DNA of 64,000 nt from assembly GCF_018333215.1 (NCBI RefSeq), contig NZ_BORO01000004.1:1-64000 (forward strand). The letters are read 5' to 3'. Source of the stretch: Oceanobacillus sp. J11TS1 (GTDB lineage: Bacteria; Bacillota; Bacilli; Bacillales; Amphibacillaceae). A program made the translations under genes and the position numbers. Under the pieces are notes generated by a model. That model saw nothing but the letters and a program-made list of their open reading frames with translations. It searched no databases and was not told where the DNA came from. Shown one piece after another: positions 16,974 to 26,220 of this stretch; within the stretch, counting starts at the first letter, position 1; every line of letters begins with the position of its first letter.

Positions 16974-18053
16974 TTAATTTCCTGCACTTTCAGGTGTTAT
17001 TTCTGAAGGCTGTAACTGCAGTAAATATTCTGCAATACTCTCAGCTTCCTCCTGACTGAGTTCATCATACTGACCTGTCATTTTGTTCCCTGGCTTAATT
17101 GACTCTGGGTCTAATAACCAATCTACCAAATGCTCTTTATCATGCTCTAATACGCCAGCAACATTAGAACGAGAGCCAAAGTTGGTTAGGTTTGGACCTA
17201 CAGGTGCATTAATCTTTCCTGCTTCAATACCTGTTGCAGCAGAATCTGTAGCATGACAGCCCATACAGTTTTTAGCTTCAAACAATTCTTGCCCTTCCTG
17301 AGCTACAGCGTTTTCAGGTTCAGCATCAGGATCCACATTCTGCATATCATTCACCCACTGATCGTATTCCTCTGGGGAAACAGCAATGACTTTAAAGTCC
17401 ATGAGTGAGTGTGAAGGGCCACATAATTCAGCACATTTCCCCCAATACACGCCTTCTTCATGTGCTTCGATATACATGGTATTGACGTTCTCAGCATTGA
17501 CATCCATTTTACCGGAAATTGATGGAACCCAGAATGAATGGATGACATCAGAAGAGAGCATATGTAAATAAACTCGCTCACCAGTAGGGATGTACAAATC
17601 CTGACTAGTTTGTATTTCTTCTCCGGGATACTCAAAGTGCCACCAATATTGATTTCCTTTTACGTTAACATTGATGAGTTCTTCTGCCTTAGAGTCGTCT
17701 GCCAGATCGAAAGTCGCCAGAACAGTTGGTACAGCAATAATTAATACTAAGATGATTGGAATTACTGTCCAAATAACTTCTAGCTTATGATTACCTTCCA
17801 CTTGCTTTGGAACATGGTCTTCTTGGTCCTTTTTCCTTCGAAAACGGATAAGTACAATCACATAGATCAGCATAACAACAATAAATACACCTACCATGAT
17901 TAATGTACTCAAGATAATAAGATCCATGGATTTTTCTGCTCCATATCCTTTCGGATCAAGTGCAGTCAGATTTTCCATTCCACAACCTGCTAGAAAAAAT
18001 GCAAGTAAAGTGAATACGAAAAATAACTTAGTTTTTCCCATCCAACCTTTCAT
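16974..18053 (-). CDS. ctaC: Cytochrome caa3 oxidase subunit II with fused cytochrome c
   Basis: A 359-residue lipoprotein. The lipobox LAGC puts the lipidated Cys at residue 24. Two membrane helices follow (about 45-70 and 92-115), then a cupredoxin domain. CuA ligands are visible as H172, C207, C211, H215 and M218 (KCAELCGPSHSLM). A C-terminal cytochrome c domain carries CMGCH at 263-267. The fused heme domain defines the enzyme as caa3 type, able to take electrons from cytochrome c. Confidence 0.96.
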   Translation of the reverse strand: MKGWMGKTKLFFVFTLLAFFLAGCGMENLTALDPKGYGAEKSMDLIILSTLIMVGVFIVVMLIYVIVLIRFRRKKDQEDHVPKQVEGNHKLEVIWTVIPIILVLIIAVPTVLATFDLADDSKAEELINVNVKGNQYWWHFEYPGEEIQTSQDLYIPTGERVYLHMLSSDVIHSFWVPSISGKMDVNAENVNTMYIEAHEEGVYWGKCAELCGPSHSLMDFKVIAVSPEEYDQWVNDMQNVDPDAEPENAVAQEGQELFEAKNCMGCHATDSAATGIEAGKINAPVGPNLTNFGSRSNVAGVLEHDKEHLVDWLLDPESIKPGNKMTGQYDELSQEEAESIAEYLLQLQPSEITPESAGN

Positions 18054-18123
18054 GTAAGAATACCTCTCTTTCTTCTTGTTCTTTCCTTTTATATTTAAAT
18101 TTTAAGGAATAACAAAACATTAA

Positions 18124-19068
18124 TCAATTAAATATTGGCAGCGTTACAATAATCATTAACGGAAAAAGAATAGTTAAATAATTTAATGAGAATATAAATA
18201 CTAAGTTAGCCCATTTCATATCTTTTTCCGTAAAAAGCCCTGCAAAACCTATCACCAGCCACGCAATATTTAATATGGTTGCTACAATGGTAAACGTTAA
18301 TCCCATTGTAGGCAGTAAGAAAACCGGTAATGGTAAAAGACAAGTAATGTAAACAACAATTTGTCTTTTGGTCATTTCCATTCCCTGAACCACAGGCAGC
18401 ATCGGTACTCCGGCCGCCTTATATTCTTCTTTTTTCTTCATCGCCAAAGCAAGGAAGTGTGGTGTTTGCCATATAAACATAATAAGAAACATGACAAAGG
18501 GAACCACATGAAAAGAAGGATCAACTGCTGCCCACCCAATTAAAGGAGGCATTGCACCGGAAAGGCTTCCAATAGCTGTATTCAATGTATATCTTCTTTT
18601 TGACCATATTGTATATAATACGACATAGCAAAACCAGCCAACAAAAGCAAATAACATCGCATACCAAGTAGTGAACATCAATAATACCAGTCCAAAAACG
18701 CTCACAATAATTCCAATAGCCAGTATGGTTCGTAAAGAAAAAAATCCTGTTACAGTGGGTCGTGTTTTCGTTCTAGACATTTTGGGGTCAATATCTACAT
18801 CATACCAATTATTAATAATACATCCGCCAGCAATAACAAAAGCACTTCCGAATATTGTAAAAAGAAATGTACCCCAATGGTCACTGAAGGAGGAGTTCGT
18901 TAAAGCAATAGCGACTAAAAATCCTGTTATTGTAGTAATTAAATTTGAATTCACAATACCAATTTTTATTAACGCCTTCACTTCTGTTAGAAAAACAGTT
19001 ATCTTTTGTTTGTTTGAAATTGTCGTATTACCAATCAATTCCGAATAGGTCATATCTACTTTATCCAT
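18124..19068 (-). CDS. ctaB: Protoheme IX farnesyltransferase (heme O synthase)
   Basis: A 314-residue UbiA-type membrane prenyltransferase that adds a farnesyl group to protoheme to make heme O, the substrate of CtaA. The Asp-rich NNWYDVDIDPKMSRTKTRP motif for Mg-diphosphate binding is present. The ATG at 19068 (MDKVDMTYS) has GGGGGG about 6 bases upstream, so the longer frame to 19119 is not used. It is first in the ctaBCDEF operon, 70 bases before ctaC. Confidence 0.95.
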   Translation of the reverse strand: MDKVDMTYSELIGNTTISNKQKITVFLTEVKALIKIGIVNSNLITTITGFLVAIALTNSSFSDHWGTFLFTIFGSAFVIAGGCIINNWYDVDIDPKMSRTKTRPTVTGFFSLRTILAIGIIVSVFGLVLLMFTTWYAMLFAFVGWFCYVVLYTIWSKRRYTLNTAIGSLSGAMPPLIGWAAVDPSFHVVPFVMFLIMFIWQTPHFLALAMKKKEEYKAAGVPMLPVVQGMEMTKRQIVVYITCLLPLPVFLLPTMGLTFTIVATILNIAWLVIGFAGLFTEKDMKWANLVFIFSLNYLTILFPLMIIVTLPIFN

Positions 19069-19152
19069 GATTTCCCCCCTTTGCGCCAGTAGGAAGACAT
19101 AATAATAAACAGAATACACGCAATTTTATCTATGTACCCCGTTTCCTATCTA

Positions 19153-19161
19153 ATTATAGCA
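19153..19161 (-). promoter_or_regulatory. Extended -10 promoter for ctaB
   Basis: On the minus strand TGCTATAAT is a TGN-TATAAT element, 85 bases upstream of the ctaB start, with only a weak TAGATT -35. Confidence 0.5.
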
Positions 19162-19265
19162 TGGATTCCTATGACAATCTAATGAACTTTAATATATTAT
19201 TTTACAACTATTTGAACATTCAATTAAAAAGTCCAGCAGAAAAATAGATAATGAAAAGGAATTAT

Positions 19266-19331
19266 GGCTTTTCACTAAAATCCATGGAAAATATTTTTTT
19301 GGTATGATCATCCAATGATTCTAGTGTTGAC
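19266..19331 (+). repeat. Degenerate repeat, ISL3-end-like (copy 2)
   Basis: GGCTTTTCACTAAAATCCATGG ending in AGTGTTGACC resembles the fragment at 13976-14022 in the same orientation. It is degraded and has no coding capacity. The family assignment is tentative. Confidence 0.3.
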
Positions 19332-19528
19332 CCGGAATTATGTATATACTATCTATTTCAGAAAAACTTAACTGTTTCTAACAAACCCATCCATACTATA
19401 TTTCTAGCAAAGACAATACAATTATGCAAGCTTTTTTATTTGCTAATGAAACTTTTCCGAAAACATGGTAGTATTAATATTGGTATTTTTTAATTAACAA
19501 ATAATATATACATCTTACCAATTTCGCT

Positions 19529-19558
19529 TTGACCCAAATCCTAAATTGAAAATATTTT
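19529..19558 (+). promoter_or_regulatory. Candidate ctaA promoter
   Basis: TTGACC, an 18-nt spacer and TATTTT, about 120 bases upstream of ctaA. It fits sigmaA only moderately well. Confidence 0.3.
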
Positions 19559-19677
19559 AGGATATGTTTGAATTTATAGGTTGTTCTATTTTGTTCAAAT
19601 TTAGGAAGCGTTTCATACGCTGGTTTTGTTAAACTTAAGACAATGGATAATTTACATAGAATAGAGGTTTCATGAAT

Positions 19678-20631
19678 ATGTTAAACAAGCTAAAAATACT
19701 ATCTGTGATTACGACCATCGGGATGCTCCCACTTCTTCTCGGGGGAGCACTTGTGACAAAAACGGGATCAGCAGATGGATGTGGAGATAGTTGGCCTCTT
19801 TGTGAAGGAGAGCTCCTCCCTTCTAACCTGCATTTTGAAATGATCATCGAATTGAGCCATCGAATGGTCAGTGGTGCTATTGGTATATTAGTACTTTTAC
19901 TGGCAATACTGTCTTGGATAGCATTCAGACATCATAAGGAAGTTATTTTCTTAAGCTTTTCTGCTTTATTCTTTATAGCAGTTCAAGCATTGGTTGGTGC
20001 GGCAGCAGTTGTATGGGGACAATCTGACTTTCTATTAGCTACACACTTTGGGATATCTTTAATTTGTTTTGCCGCTGTCTTTTTATTAATGCTCCTATTC
20101 TTTGAAATTGATAAAAAGCTAGACACGGAAAACATTTATATTAAAAAGCCTCATCGAATAGAAATCTATGCTATTTCTATCTATACCATGTGCGTTGTTT
20201 ATAGCGGAGCACTTGTCCGCCATACTGACTCAAATTTAGTTTGCTCTGATTGGCCGTTTTGCAGCAATTCTAACCCCTTATCCTTAGGAAGTTATACATT
20301 TAACCAATGGGTGCAGATGGGGCATCGTTTTGCAGCAAGTATTTTATTTTTATGGACGATTTTCTTAACATTTCGCATGATTAAGAAATATAGAAAAAAT
20401 AATGTCATGTATTGGGGATGGCTAATAACATGCGGGCTTATTGCCTTACAGGTTGTGTTCGGCGCTCTTGTTATCTTTACCCACCTCAATTTAGTAATTG
20501 CATTAATGCATGCACTTTTTATTACCTGTTATTTCGGTATGCTAAGTTACTTCATACACCTGTCATTTCGAAGCAGCAGAAAGAAAAATGGAATAAACAA
20601 AGTCCAACAAAACAAAGACATTGCTTTTTGA
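19678..20631 (+). CDS. ctaA: Heme A synthase
   Basis: A 317-residue, eight-helix membrane enzyme that oxidises heme O to heme A for the oxidase encoded opposite. Seen are the conserved ALVTKTGSADGCGDSWPLC with the first Cys pair (about C34 and C41), the ELSHR heme-ligand motif, and the second-half copies GALVRHTDSNLVC and MGHRFAAS. Two ATGs are possible. The second (19678) is 9 bases from AGAGGT, while the first (19672) is only 3, so the second is preferred. Confidence 0.94.
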   Translation: MLNKLKILSVITTIGMLPLLLGGALVTKTGSADGCGDSWPLCEGELLPSNLHFEMIIELSHRMVSGAIGILVLLLAILSWIAFRHHKEVIFLSFSALFFIAVQALVGAAAVVWGQSDFLLATHFGISLICFAAVFLLMLLFFEIDKKLDTENIYIKKPHRIEIYAISIYTMCVVYSGALVRHTDSNLVCSDWPFCSNSNPLSLGSYTFNQWVQMGHRFAASILFLWTIFLTFRMIKKYRKNNVMYWGWLITCGLIALQVVFGALVIFTHLNLVIALMHALFITCYFGMLSYFIHLSFRSSRKKNGINKVQQNKDIAF

Positions 20632-20643
20632 TTACATTCCTTT

Positions 20644-20938
20644 ATTATAAGTGCGTGTTCAAAAAGGAGGATAAAAAGGACCAAGAAGTTCGAGGCGGCG
20701 TAGCCTTTGAGTACCGGACTTCCACAGGAGGTGGTGGCTTCTATGTTGCCCACACGACGTGGGCGGTTTTAATAGAAGTTCCTTAACGGTGAATACGTGA
20801 GGAACGGAAAAGCAAGCCAACGAGCTTCCACAGGAGGTGGTGACTTCTACGTTGCCCACACGACGTGGGCGATTTTAGTAGAAGTTCCTTTTCCCGAAGT
20901 GTCATTTTTACCGGACTTTTTGAACAACCTCTATAAGT
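20644..20938 (+). repeat. Repeat family 1, longest copy with internal duplication
   Basis: About 295 bp with imperfect terminal inverted repeats: TTATAAGTGCGTGTTCAAAAAG on the left, and the complement of CTTATAGAGGTTGTTCAAAAAG on the right. Inside, a roughly 66-bp unit occurs twice (about 20718-20785 and 20826-20892). The unit is CTTCCACAGGAGGTGGTG, then a GCCCACACGACGTGGGC hairpin, then AGAAGTTCCTT. It fills the space between ctaA and pycA. It has no ribosome-binding-site-led ORF of its own, and the ORF through it belongs to the repeat, not a gene. This is MITE-like by structure, but no parent transposon was seen. Confidence 0.85.
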
Positions 20939-20946
20939 AAACAGCT

Positions 20947-20976
20947 AAAAACCCCGGTAATTTACCGGGGTTTTTA
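20947..20976. terminator. Terminator after pycA
   Basis: A perfect stem, AAAAACCCCGGTAA / TTACCGGGGTTTTT, with almost no loop, just beyond the pycA stop codon. Confidence 0.9.
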
Positions 20977-20978
20977 GT

Positions 20979-23900
20979 TTATTCAAATTCGATTAATAAA
21001 TCATTTACAGCGATGGAGTCGCCGGCTTTGACATAAATTTCTTTAATCACACCATCCAATGGAGCTTGTACCGATGTTTCCATCTTCATTGCTTCATTTG
21101 TCATCAGGTGCTGGCCTTTCTTAACGGAATCTCCTTTAGCACAATGTACTTCAAGAACAGTCCCAGGCATGGTTGCACCTACATGATTAGCATTGGATTT
21201 ATCTGCTTTTGGATTTGCTGCAATAGAAGACTTAACACTGTTATCACGCACTGAAATTTCTCTTGATTGTCCATTTAATTGAAAATAAACAACCCGAGTA
21301 CCGTCTTCTTTTGGCTCAGAGATCGAAACTAATTTAACAATGAGTGTTTTCCCTTTTTCAATTTCTACTTCAATTACCTCGCCAAGTTTCATACCATAGA
21401 AAAAGGTCGGTGTATCTAATACAGACATATCGCCATAGGTATTAAGAAAATCTTGATACTCTTTAAACACTTTAGGATATAACGCGTACGATATTAAGTC
21501 ATGACTATTTACAGGACGATTCAACTCGTTATAAAGCGTATCACGCATTTTAGTAAAATCAACATCCTCTAATAGTTCCCCAGGTCTAACTGTAATTGGC
21601 TCTCTATCTTTTAAAATAAGTTTTTGCAGTTTTTCTGGGAATCCTTGATAAGGCTGTCCAATATAACCTTGTGCAAATTCTATCACAGAATCAGGGAAAT
21701 CAAGCGATGCTCCTTTTTCGTAAATCGTTTCTTCATTTAAATCGTTTTGTACCATAAAGAGTGCCATATCGCCGACGACTTTGGAGGACGGAGTAACTTT
21801 TACAATATCTCCAAACATATCATTCACTGTACGGAACATGTTTTTCACTTCATTCCAGCGATCCCCTAAGCCTACCGCTTTTGCTTGCTGTTGCAGGTTA
21901 CTGTACTGCCCGCCTGGCATCTCATGATTATAGATTTCAGTATGAGGCGACTTCATACCACTCTCAAAATCTTTGTAGTACTCGCGGACACCTTCCCAAT
22001 ACTGGCCAATCTCTTCATAATGATCGATATTAACTTCCGGCTGATGCTTCGTTCCTTCTAAAGCATAGTAAAGTGACTGCGCACTTGGTTGTGAAGTAGT
22101 TCCAGCCATTGAACCAACAGAAACATCAACAACATCTACGCCTGCTTCAATAGCTCTTGAATACGCATAAACACCATTTCCGCTCGTATCATGTGTGTGT
22201 AAATGAATTGGAATATCTACCGTTTCTTTTAATGTACTAATCAACTGATATGCCGCTTCTGGCTTAAGCAACCCAGCCATATCTTTAATACCTAAAATAT
22301 GTGCACCGGCAGTTTCTAATTCTTTTGCCATATTTTTATAATAATCGATATCATATTTGGATCTTCCAGTATCTAAAATATCGCCCGTATAACAGATTGC
22401 TGCTTCAGCGATTTTATCTGTTTTTCGTACATTGTCAATTGCAACCTGCATGCCTTCTACCCAATTTAAGCTATCAAAAATACGGAATACATCTATCCCT
22501 GCTTCAGCGCTTCTTTTAACGAATAGCTCAATAACATTGTCTGGATAATTTTTATAGCCAACTGCATTACTAGCACGAAGTAACATTTGAAATAATACAT
22601 TAGGCATACGTTTTCTTAAATGCAACAATCTTTCCCAAGGATCTTCTTTTAAGAAACGGTAAGCTACATCATACGTTGCCCCGCCCCACATTTCTACAGA
22701 AAATAGATTTGGCAGTAATTTTGCTGTTGGCTCTGCGATATGGAGTAAATCATTCGTACGAACTCGTGTTGCTAGTAAAGATTGGTGCGCATCACGGAAT
22801 GTTGTATCAGTTAATAAAACTTTTTCCTGATCTTTTAACCACTTCGCAAGACCGTCTGGACCACGTTCATCTAAGATCTGCTTCGTTCCAGGCTGCATCT
22901 CTAGACCCTCTGTATTTGGGATCAATAATTTATCGAACTCCGGCTTCTCTTGTTTTTCTGCACCGTCAACACCATTTAAAGTTGTGTTTGCAATATAAGT
23001 CAGCATCTTAGTTCCACGGTCTCGGCGAACTGGGAAAATAAACAATTCAGGTGTTTTATCAATGAAAGTTGTATCATACTCTCCGGATAAGAATTGTTCA
23101 TGCACCATCACATTTTCAAGGAATGGAATATTTGTCTTAATCCCTCTTATACGGAATTCTTTTAAGTTTCGGACCATTTTGATTGCAGCTTGCTCAAAAT
23201 CAACAGCCCAAGTTGACACTTTAACTAATAAGGAATCATAGTGAGGGGAAATAATCGCTCCCTGATACGCATTTCCTGCATCTAAACGAACACCAAATCC
23301 GCCACCGCTTCGGTATGCATTGATTTTTCCTGTATCCGGCATAAAATCATTCAATGGATCTTCCGACGTAACACGAGATTGAATAGCATAACCTTGTGTT
23401 TGAATTTCGGCCTGCTTCGGAATGCCAACTTCTTTATCATGAAGTCCAAAGCCATCCGCAATTTTAATTTGCGTCTGAACAATATCCACGCCCGTAATCA
23501 TTTCTGTAATCGTGTGTTCTACTTGAACACGCGGATTTACTTCAATAAAGTAGAAATCATTCTCTGTTACGAGGAATTCCACTGTACCCGCATTGATATA
23601 GTCAACATTTTTCATTAAATCGACAGCGGCTTGACAAATTTCTTCTCTCAGGTTCTCATTTAGAGATAAGCTCGGAGCTACCTCGATTAATTTTTGGTGA
23701 CGGCGTTGTACCGAACAATCTCTTTCATATAAATGAACAATATTTCCTTGTTTGTCACCAATAATCTGTACTTCGATATGCTTTGGATTTTGAATTAGTT
23801 TTTCTACATAAATTTCGTCATTACCAAAGGCTGCCTTCGCTTCCGATTTGGCGCGATCATATGCATTTTCTACTTCATTTGCATCTCCGACAACACGCAT

Positions 23901-24419
23901 ACCTCTACCACCGCCGCCAAGGGAAGCTTTAATTATGATTGGATAACCATGTTCTTCCCCAAAAGCTTTTACCTCATCTAAAGATTCAACAGGACCATCA
24001 CTGCCCGGAATAATAGGTAAATTGGCACTCAAGGCTTGTTCTCTCGCTTTCACTTTGTCCCCAAACATACTTAAATGTTTGCTGGTCGGTCCAATAAAAA
24101 TAATGCCTTCTTCTTCACATCGTTTCGCAAATTCTATGTTTTCAGAAAGGAATCCATACCCTGGATGAATCGCATCCACATTTACTTCCTTCGCTAATGC
24201 GATGATTCCTTCAATATCTAGGTAAGCATCGATTGGCTTCTTCCCTTCACCGATCAAATATGCCTCATCAGCCTTAAATCGGTGAAATGAAGAAGAATCT
24301 TCGCTCGAGTAGACAGCTACTGTCCGGATATTTAGCTCTGTACATGCCCGAAAAACACGTATCGCAATTTCTCCTCTGTTTGCAACTAGTACTTTGCTTA
24401 TTTGCGTTAAGTTTGTCAT
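20979..24419 (-). CDS. pycA: Pyruvate carboxylase
   Basis: A 1146-residue single-chain enzyme making oxaloacetate from pyruvate and bicarbonate with ATP and biotin. It has an N-terminal biotin carboxylase domain (ATP loop KASLGGGGRGMR, then ERDCSVQRRHQK) to about residue 455 and a carboxyltransferase domain (LLTDTTFRDAHQSLLATR near 540). The C-terminal biotinyl domain has the acceptor Lys in AMKMETS at about residue 1112. It overlaps the end of ftsW by 4 bases (ATGA), so it is co-transcribed and translationally coupled, as in B. subtilis. Confidence 0.97.
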   Translation of the reverse strand: MTNLTQISKVLVANRGEIAIRVFRACTELNIRTVAVYSSEDSSSFHRFKADEAYLIGEGKKPIDAYLDIEGIIALAKEVNVDAIHPGYGFLSENIEFAKRCEEEGIIFIGPTSKHLSMFGDKVKAREQALSANLPIIPGSDGPVESLDEVKAFGEEHGYPIIIKASLGGGGRGMRVVGDANEVENAYDRAKSEAKAAFGNDEIYVEKLIQNPKHIEVQIIGDKQGNIVHLYERDCSVQRRHQKLIEVAPSLSLNENLREEICQAAVDLMKNVDYINAGTVEFLVTENDFYFIEVNPRVQVEHTITEMITGVDIVQTQIKIADGFGLHDKEVGIPKQAEIQTQGYAIQSRVTSEDPLNDFMPDTGKINAYRSGGGFGVRLDAGNAYQGAIISPHYDSLLVKVSTWAVDFEQAAIKMVRNLKEFRIRGIKTNIPFLENVMVHEQFLSGEYDTTFIDKTPELFIFPVRRDRGTKMLTYIANTTLNGVDGAEKQEKPEFDKLLIPNTEGLEMQPGTKQILDERGPDGLAKWLKDQEKVLLTDTTFRDAHQSLLATRVRTNDLLHIAEPTAKLLPNLFSVEMWGGATYDVAYRFLKEDPWERLLHLRKRMPNVLFQMLLRASNAVGYKNYPDNVIELFVKRSAEAGIDVFRIFDSLNWVEGMQVAIDNVRKTDKIAEAAICYTGDILDTGRSKYDIDYYKNMAKELETAGAHILGIKDMAGLLKPEAAYQLISTLKETVDIPIHLHTHDTSGNGVYAYSRAIEAGVDVVDVSVGSMAGTTSQPSAQSLYYALEGTKHQPEVNIDHYEEIGQYWEGVREYYKDFESGMKSPHTEIYNHEMPGGQYSNLQQQAKAVGLGDRWNEVKNMFRTVNDMFGDIVKVTPSSKVVGDMALFMVQNDLNEETIYEKGASLDFPDSVIEFAQGYIGQPYQGFPEKLQKLILKDREPITVRPGELLEDVDFTKMRDTLYNELNRPVNSHDLISYALYPKVFKEYQDFLNTYGDMSVLDTPTFFYGMKLGEVIEVEIEKGKTLIVKLVSISEPKEDGTRVVYFQLNGQSREISVRDNSVKSSIAANPKADKSNANHVGATMPGTVLEVHCAKGDSVKKGQHLMTNEAMKMETSVQAPLDGVIKEIYVKAGDSIAVNDLLIEFE

Positions 24420-25600
24420 AGATTACCACCTCTGTATGATTTGATAGATTTTCTGTGAGAGATACTAGATTTAGGTGCTAGTTCTTCTCTTTCTTGTTCT
24501 TTCTTATTGACTTGCATGGCTATATTATTAAGAATCCCCATGGCTATCAGCATAATCAACAATGAAGATCCACCATAACTAATAAATGGCAAAGGAACGC
24601 CTGTAATTGGCAAGATTCCACTAATTGCGCCTAAATTAATAAAAGTTTGAATTCCAACCATTGATGCAATTCCTAATGCGAGTAATGAACCAAAACTATC
24701 TCTGCATTTCCTTGAAATATAGAGTCCTCTAAGAACAATAACTGCTAACATCCCTATAACAATAACAACACCTACAAAACCAAGTTCTTCTGCAATAATG
24801 GCCATAATAAAATCGGTATGACCTTCTACCAAGAAGCCTAATTTTTGAATGCTTTGTCCTAATCCTTCCCCAGTTAAACCGCCAACCCCAATCGCAACAT
24901 AAGATTGTATGATTTGATAACCGTTTAAATCTGGAGAATTAAAAGGCTGATAAGCTCCTGTAAAACGAGAAAGCCTTTCTTCAGTTACCATGTTCGGAAT
25001 AGCAAATGCTAGTAAAACAAGCCCGGCGAAAATTAGAATAGATAGATGTTTCCACTTGATACCAGAAGCAAAAATCACGGAGCATGCCATTAAAAAGATG
25101 ATAGATGCTGTTCCGACATCTGGTTGCCCCATAATTAGTCCAAGAACGACGGCAGTGATAATAAGCGGAGGCAATACACCTTTACTGAATTGGTCTAAGT
25201 ATGCCTGTTTTTTAGAATAAATAGCAGCTAAGTACATAATCAAACCTAGCTTAGCAACTTCAGCGGGCTGCAAGCTAAATGGACCAACTCGAAACCAAGA
25301 TCTAGCATTATTAACGGTATCCCCAAGGAAAAGAACTCCTACCAGTAAGACAATACAAGATAGTATGATTATTTTCATAGATTTTTGATATATCTGGTAA
25401 GGTAAAAAGGATGCGATGGCAAATCCAATAAGTGCAACAAAAAAGAATATTAATTGTCTAATCAGATAATAATTGCTATTTAAGCCATCAACAACAGCTA
25501 CTACCATACTTGCACTGTACACCATTAATACTCCAAAACCAGATAATAGAATCGGGGTAATCATCAATGTGAAATCGAATTGTTTCCAATTTTTTAACAT
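24416..25600 (-). CDS. ftsW: Peptidoglycan glycosyltransferase FtsW (SEDS family)
   Basis: A 394-residue, ten-helix SEDS-family protein, the divisome peptidoglycan polymerase. Conserved stretches are NNARSWFRVGPFSLQPAEVAK, the periplasmic-loop GHTDFIMAIIAEELGFVG and PLPFISYGGSSLL. SEDS paralogues (RodA, SpoVE) look alike. The name ftsW rests on its position directly before pycA and after ylaN, the B. subtilis order. The C-terminal tail is basic. Confidence 0.9.
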   Translation of the reverse strand: MLKNWKQFDFTLMITPILLSGFGVLMVYSASMVVAVVDGLNSNYYLIRQLIFFFVALIGFAIASFLPYQIYQKSMKIIILSCIVLLVGVLFLGDTVNNARSWFRVGPFSLQPAEVAKLGLIMYLAAIYSKKQAYLDQFSKGVLPPLIITAVVLGLIMGQPDVGTASIIFLMACSVIFASGIKWKHLSILIFAGLVLLAFAIPNMVTEERLSRFTGAYQPFNSPDLNGYQIIQSYVAIGVGGLTGEGLGQSIQKLGFLVEGHTDFIMAIIAEELGFVGVVIVIGMLAVIVLRGLYISRKCRDSFGSLLALGIASMVGIQTFINLGAISGILPITGVPLPFISYGGSSLLIMLIAMGILNNIAMQVNKKEQEREELAPKSSISHRKSIKSYRGGNL

Positions 25601-25938
25601 TATTTTTTTCTCCTAGTCACTATGTAAGATTAAGAGATTTTTAACAGTATATCATATTATCTATAGAGCTGTTATTATTATCTCTCATGTGTCATTATAC
25701 ATTTTTTAACATATTCGAAACAATAGATAGCTCTAAAAACTTTTAAGAAGAAGCTAAGAAGCCATGATTGGTAAGCTTCTTGCCCTTGTCTTCCTTACGC
25801 AATACATATATTCACTTTTTCGAACAATTGACATGTTCTTGTTTTTCCTTTTATCGCGCTATAATGGTATAAAAAAACCTTGCCGCTCTTTAATTGGCAA
25901 AGTTTTAATTTGGTACCGTCACATTTACAGGATTATCA
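25601..25938. other. Intergenic region between ftsW and ylaN
   Basis: About 340 AT-rich bases. It holds the ylaN terminator at 25873-25907 and presumably the ftsW-pycA promoter. No gene or convincing -35/-10 pair was recognised. Confidence 0.6.
25873..25907 (-). terminator. Terminator after ylaN
   Basis: Interrupted stem AAAAC-C-TTGCC / GGCAA-A-GTTTT with an 11-nt loop, followed by a U run on the minus strand. Confidence 0.6.
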
Positions 25939-26220
25939 TCACAATGACTTTTGTGATGCCTCATGTAAAATATTAAGCTTCTTCTCTAGGTTTTCTAAAA
26001 GATTTCGTCCTTCTTCTTCTGTAATTAAGTTTAAGCGAACAGCAAAATCAATTTCTCTAGATAAGCCAAACATTTGTGTATCCAGTACGTCCTCGTATAC
26101 AGGACATTGTGGCATTGTTAAATTTTCTATCTGAACCTCGATTAAACGAAGTATCTTATCAGCATCAGCTTTTAAAAGAGCGTGGGCTTTTTCACAATGA
26201 TTAATCGTTACATCAGGCAT
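25939..26220 (-). CDS. ylaN: YlaN family protein (DUF1507), iron homeostasis
   Basis: A 93-residue helical cytosolic protein, nearly the size of B. subtilis YlaN. It shares the block [19 protein letters not shown] followed by [14 protein letters not shown]. YlaN is needed for growth under low iron and interacts with Fur in B. subtilis and S. aureus. The ATG at 26220 is preceded by GGAGGGG. A TTG three bases further upstream is unnecessary. Confidence 0.92.
   Translation of the reverse strand: MPDVTINHCEKAHALLKADADKILRLIEVQIENLTMPQCPVYEDVLDTQMFGLSREIDFAVRLNLITEEEGRNLLENLEKKLNILHEASQKSL

Larger units (their letters stand above)
19069..19677. other. ctaB-ctaA divergent control region
   Basis: About 600 AT-rich bases between the divergent heme genes. 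Seen here are an extended -10 promoter for ctaB (19153-19161), a degraded repeat (19266-19331), a candidate ctaA promoter (19529-19558) overlapping a small inverted repeat AATCCTAAA/TTTAGGAT, and AGGAAGCGTTTCAT (19602-19615), which only partly matches a CcpA cre site. ResD sites would be expected from B. subtilis, but I could not identify them with confidence. Confidence 0.6.

Noticed and set aside
19602-19615. Possible CcpA cre site upstream of ctaA
   Set aside because: Only about 11 of 14 consensus positions match, with mismatches in both half-sites. It is mentioned in the region entry but not called.
20412-20786. 124-codon frame that shares a peptide string with a frame at 8485-8742
   Set aside because: The shared string comes from repeat family 1, not a protein family. 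The frame also overlaps the ctaA 3' end in the wrong frame.
22676-23011. 111-codon plus-strand frame inside pycA
   Set aside because: Antisense shadow of the carboxylase gene, with no start signals.
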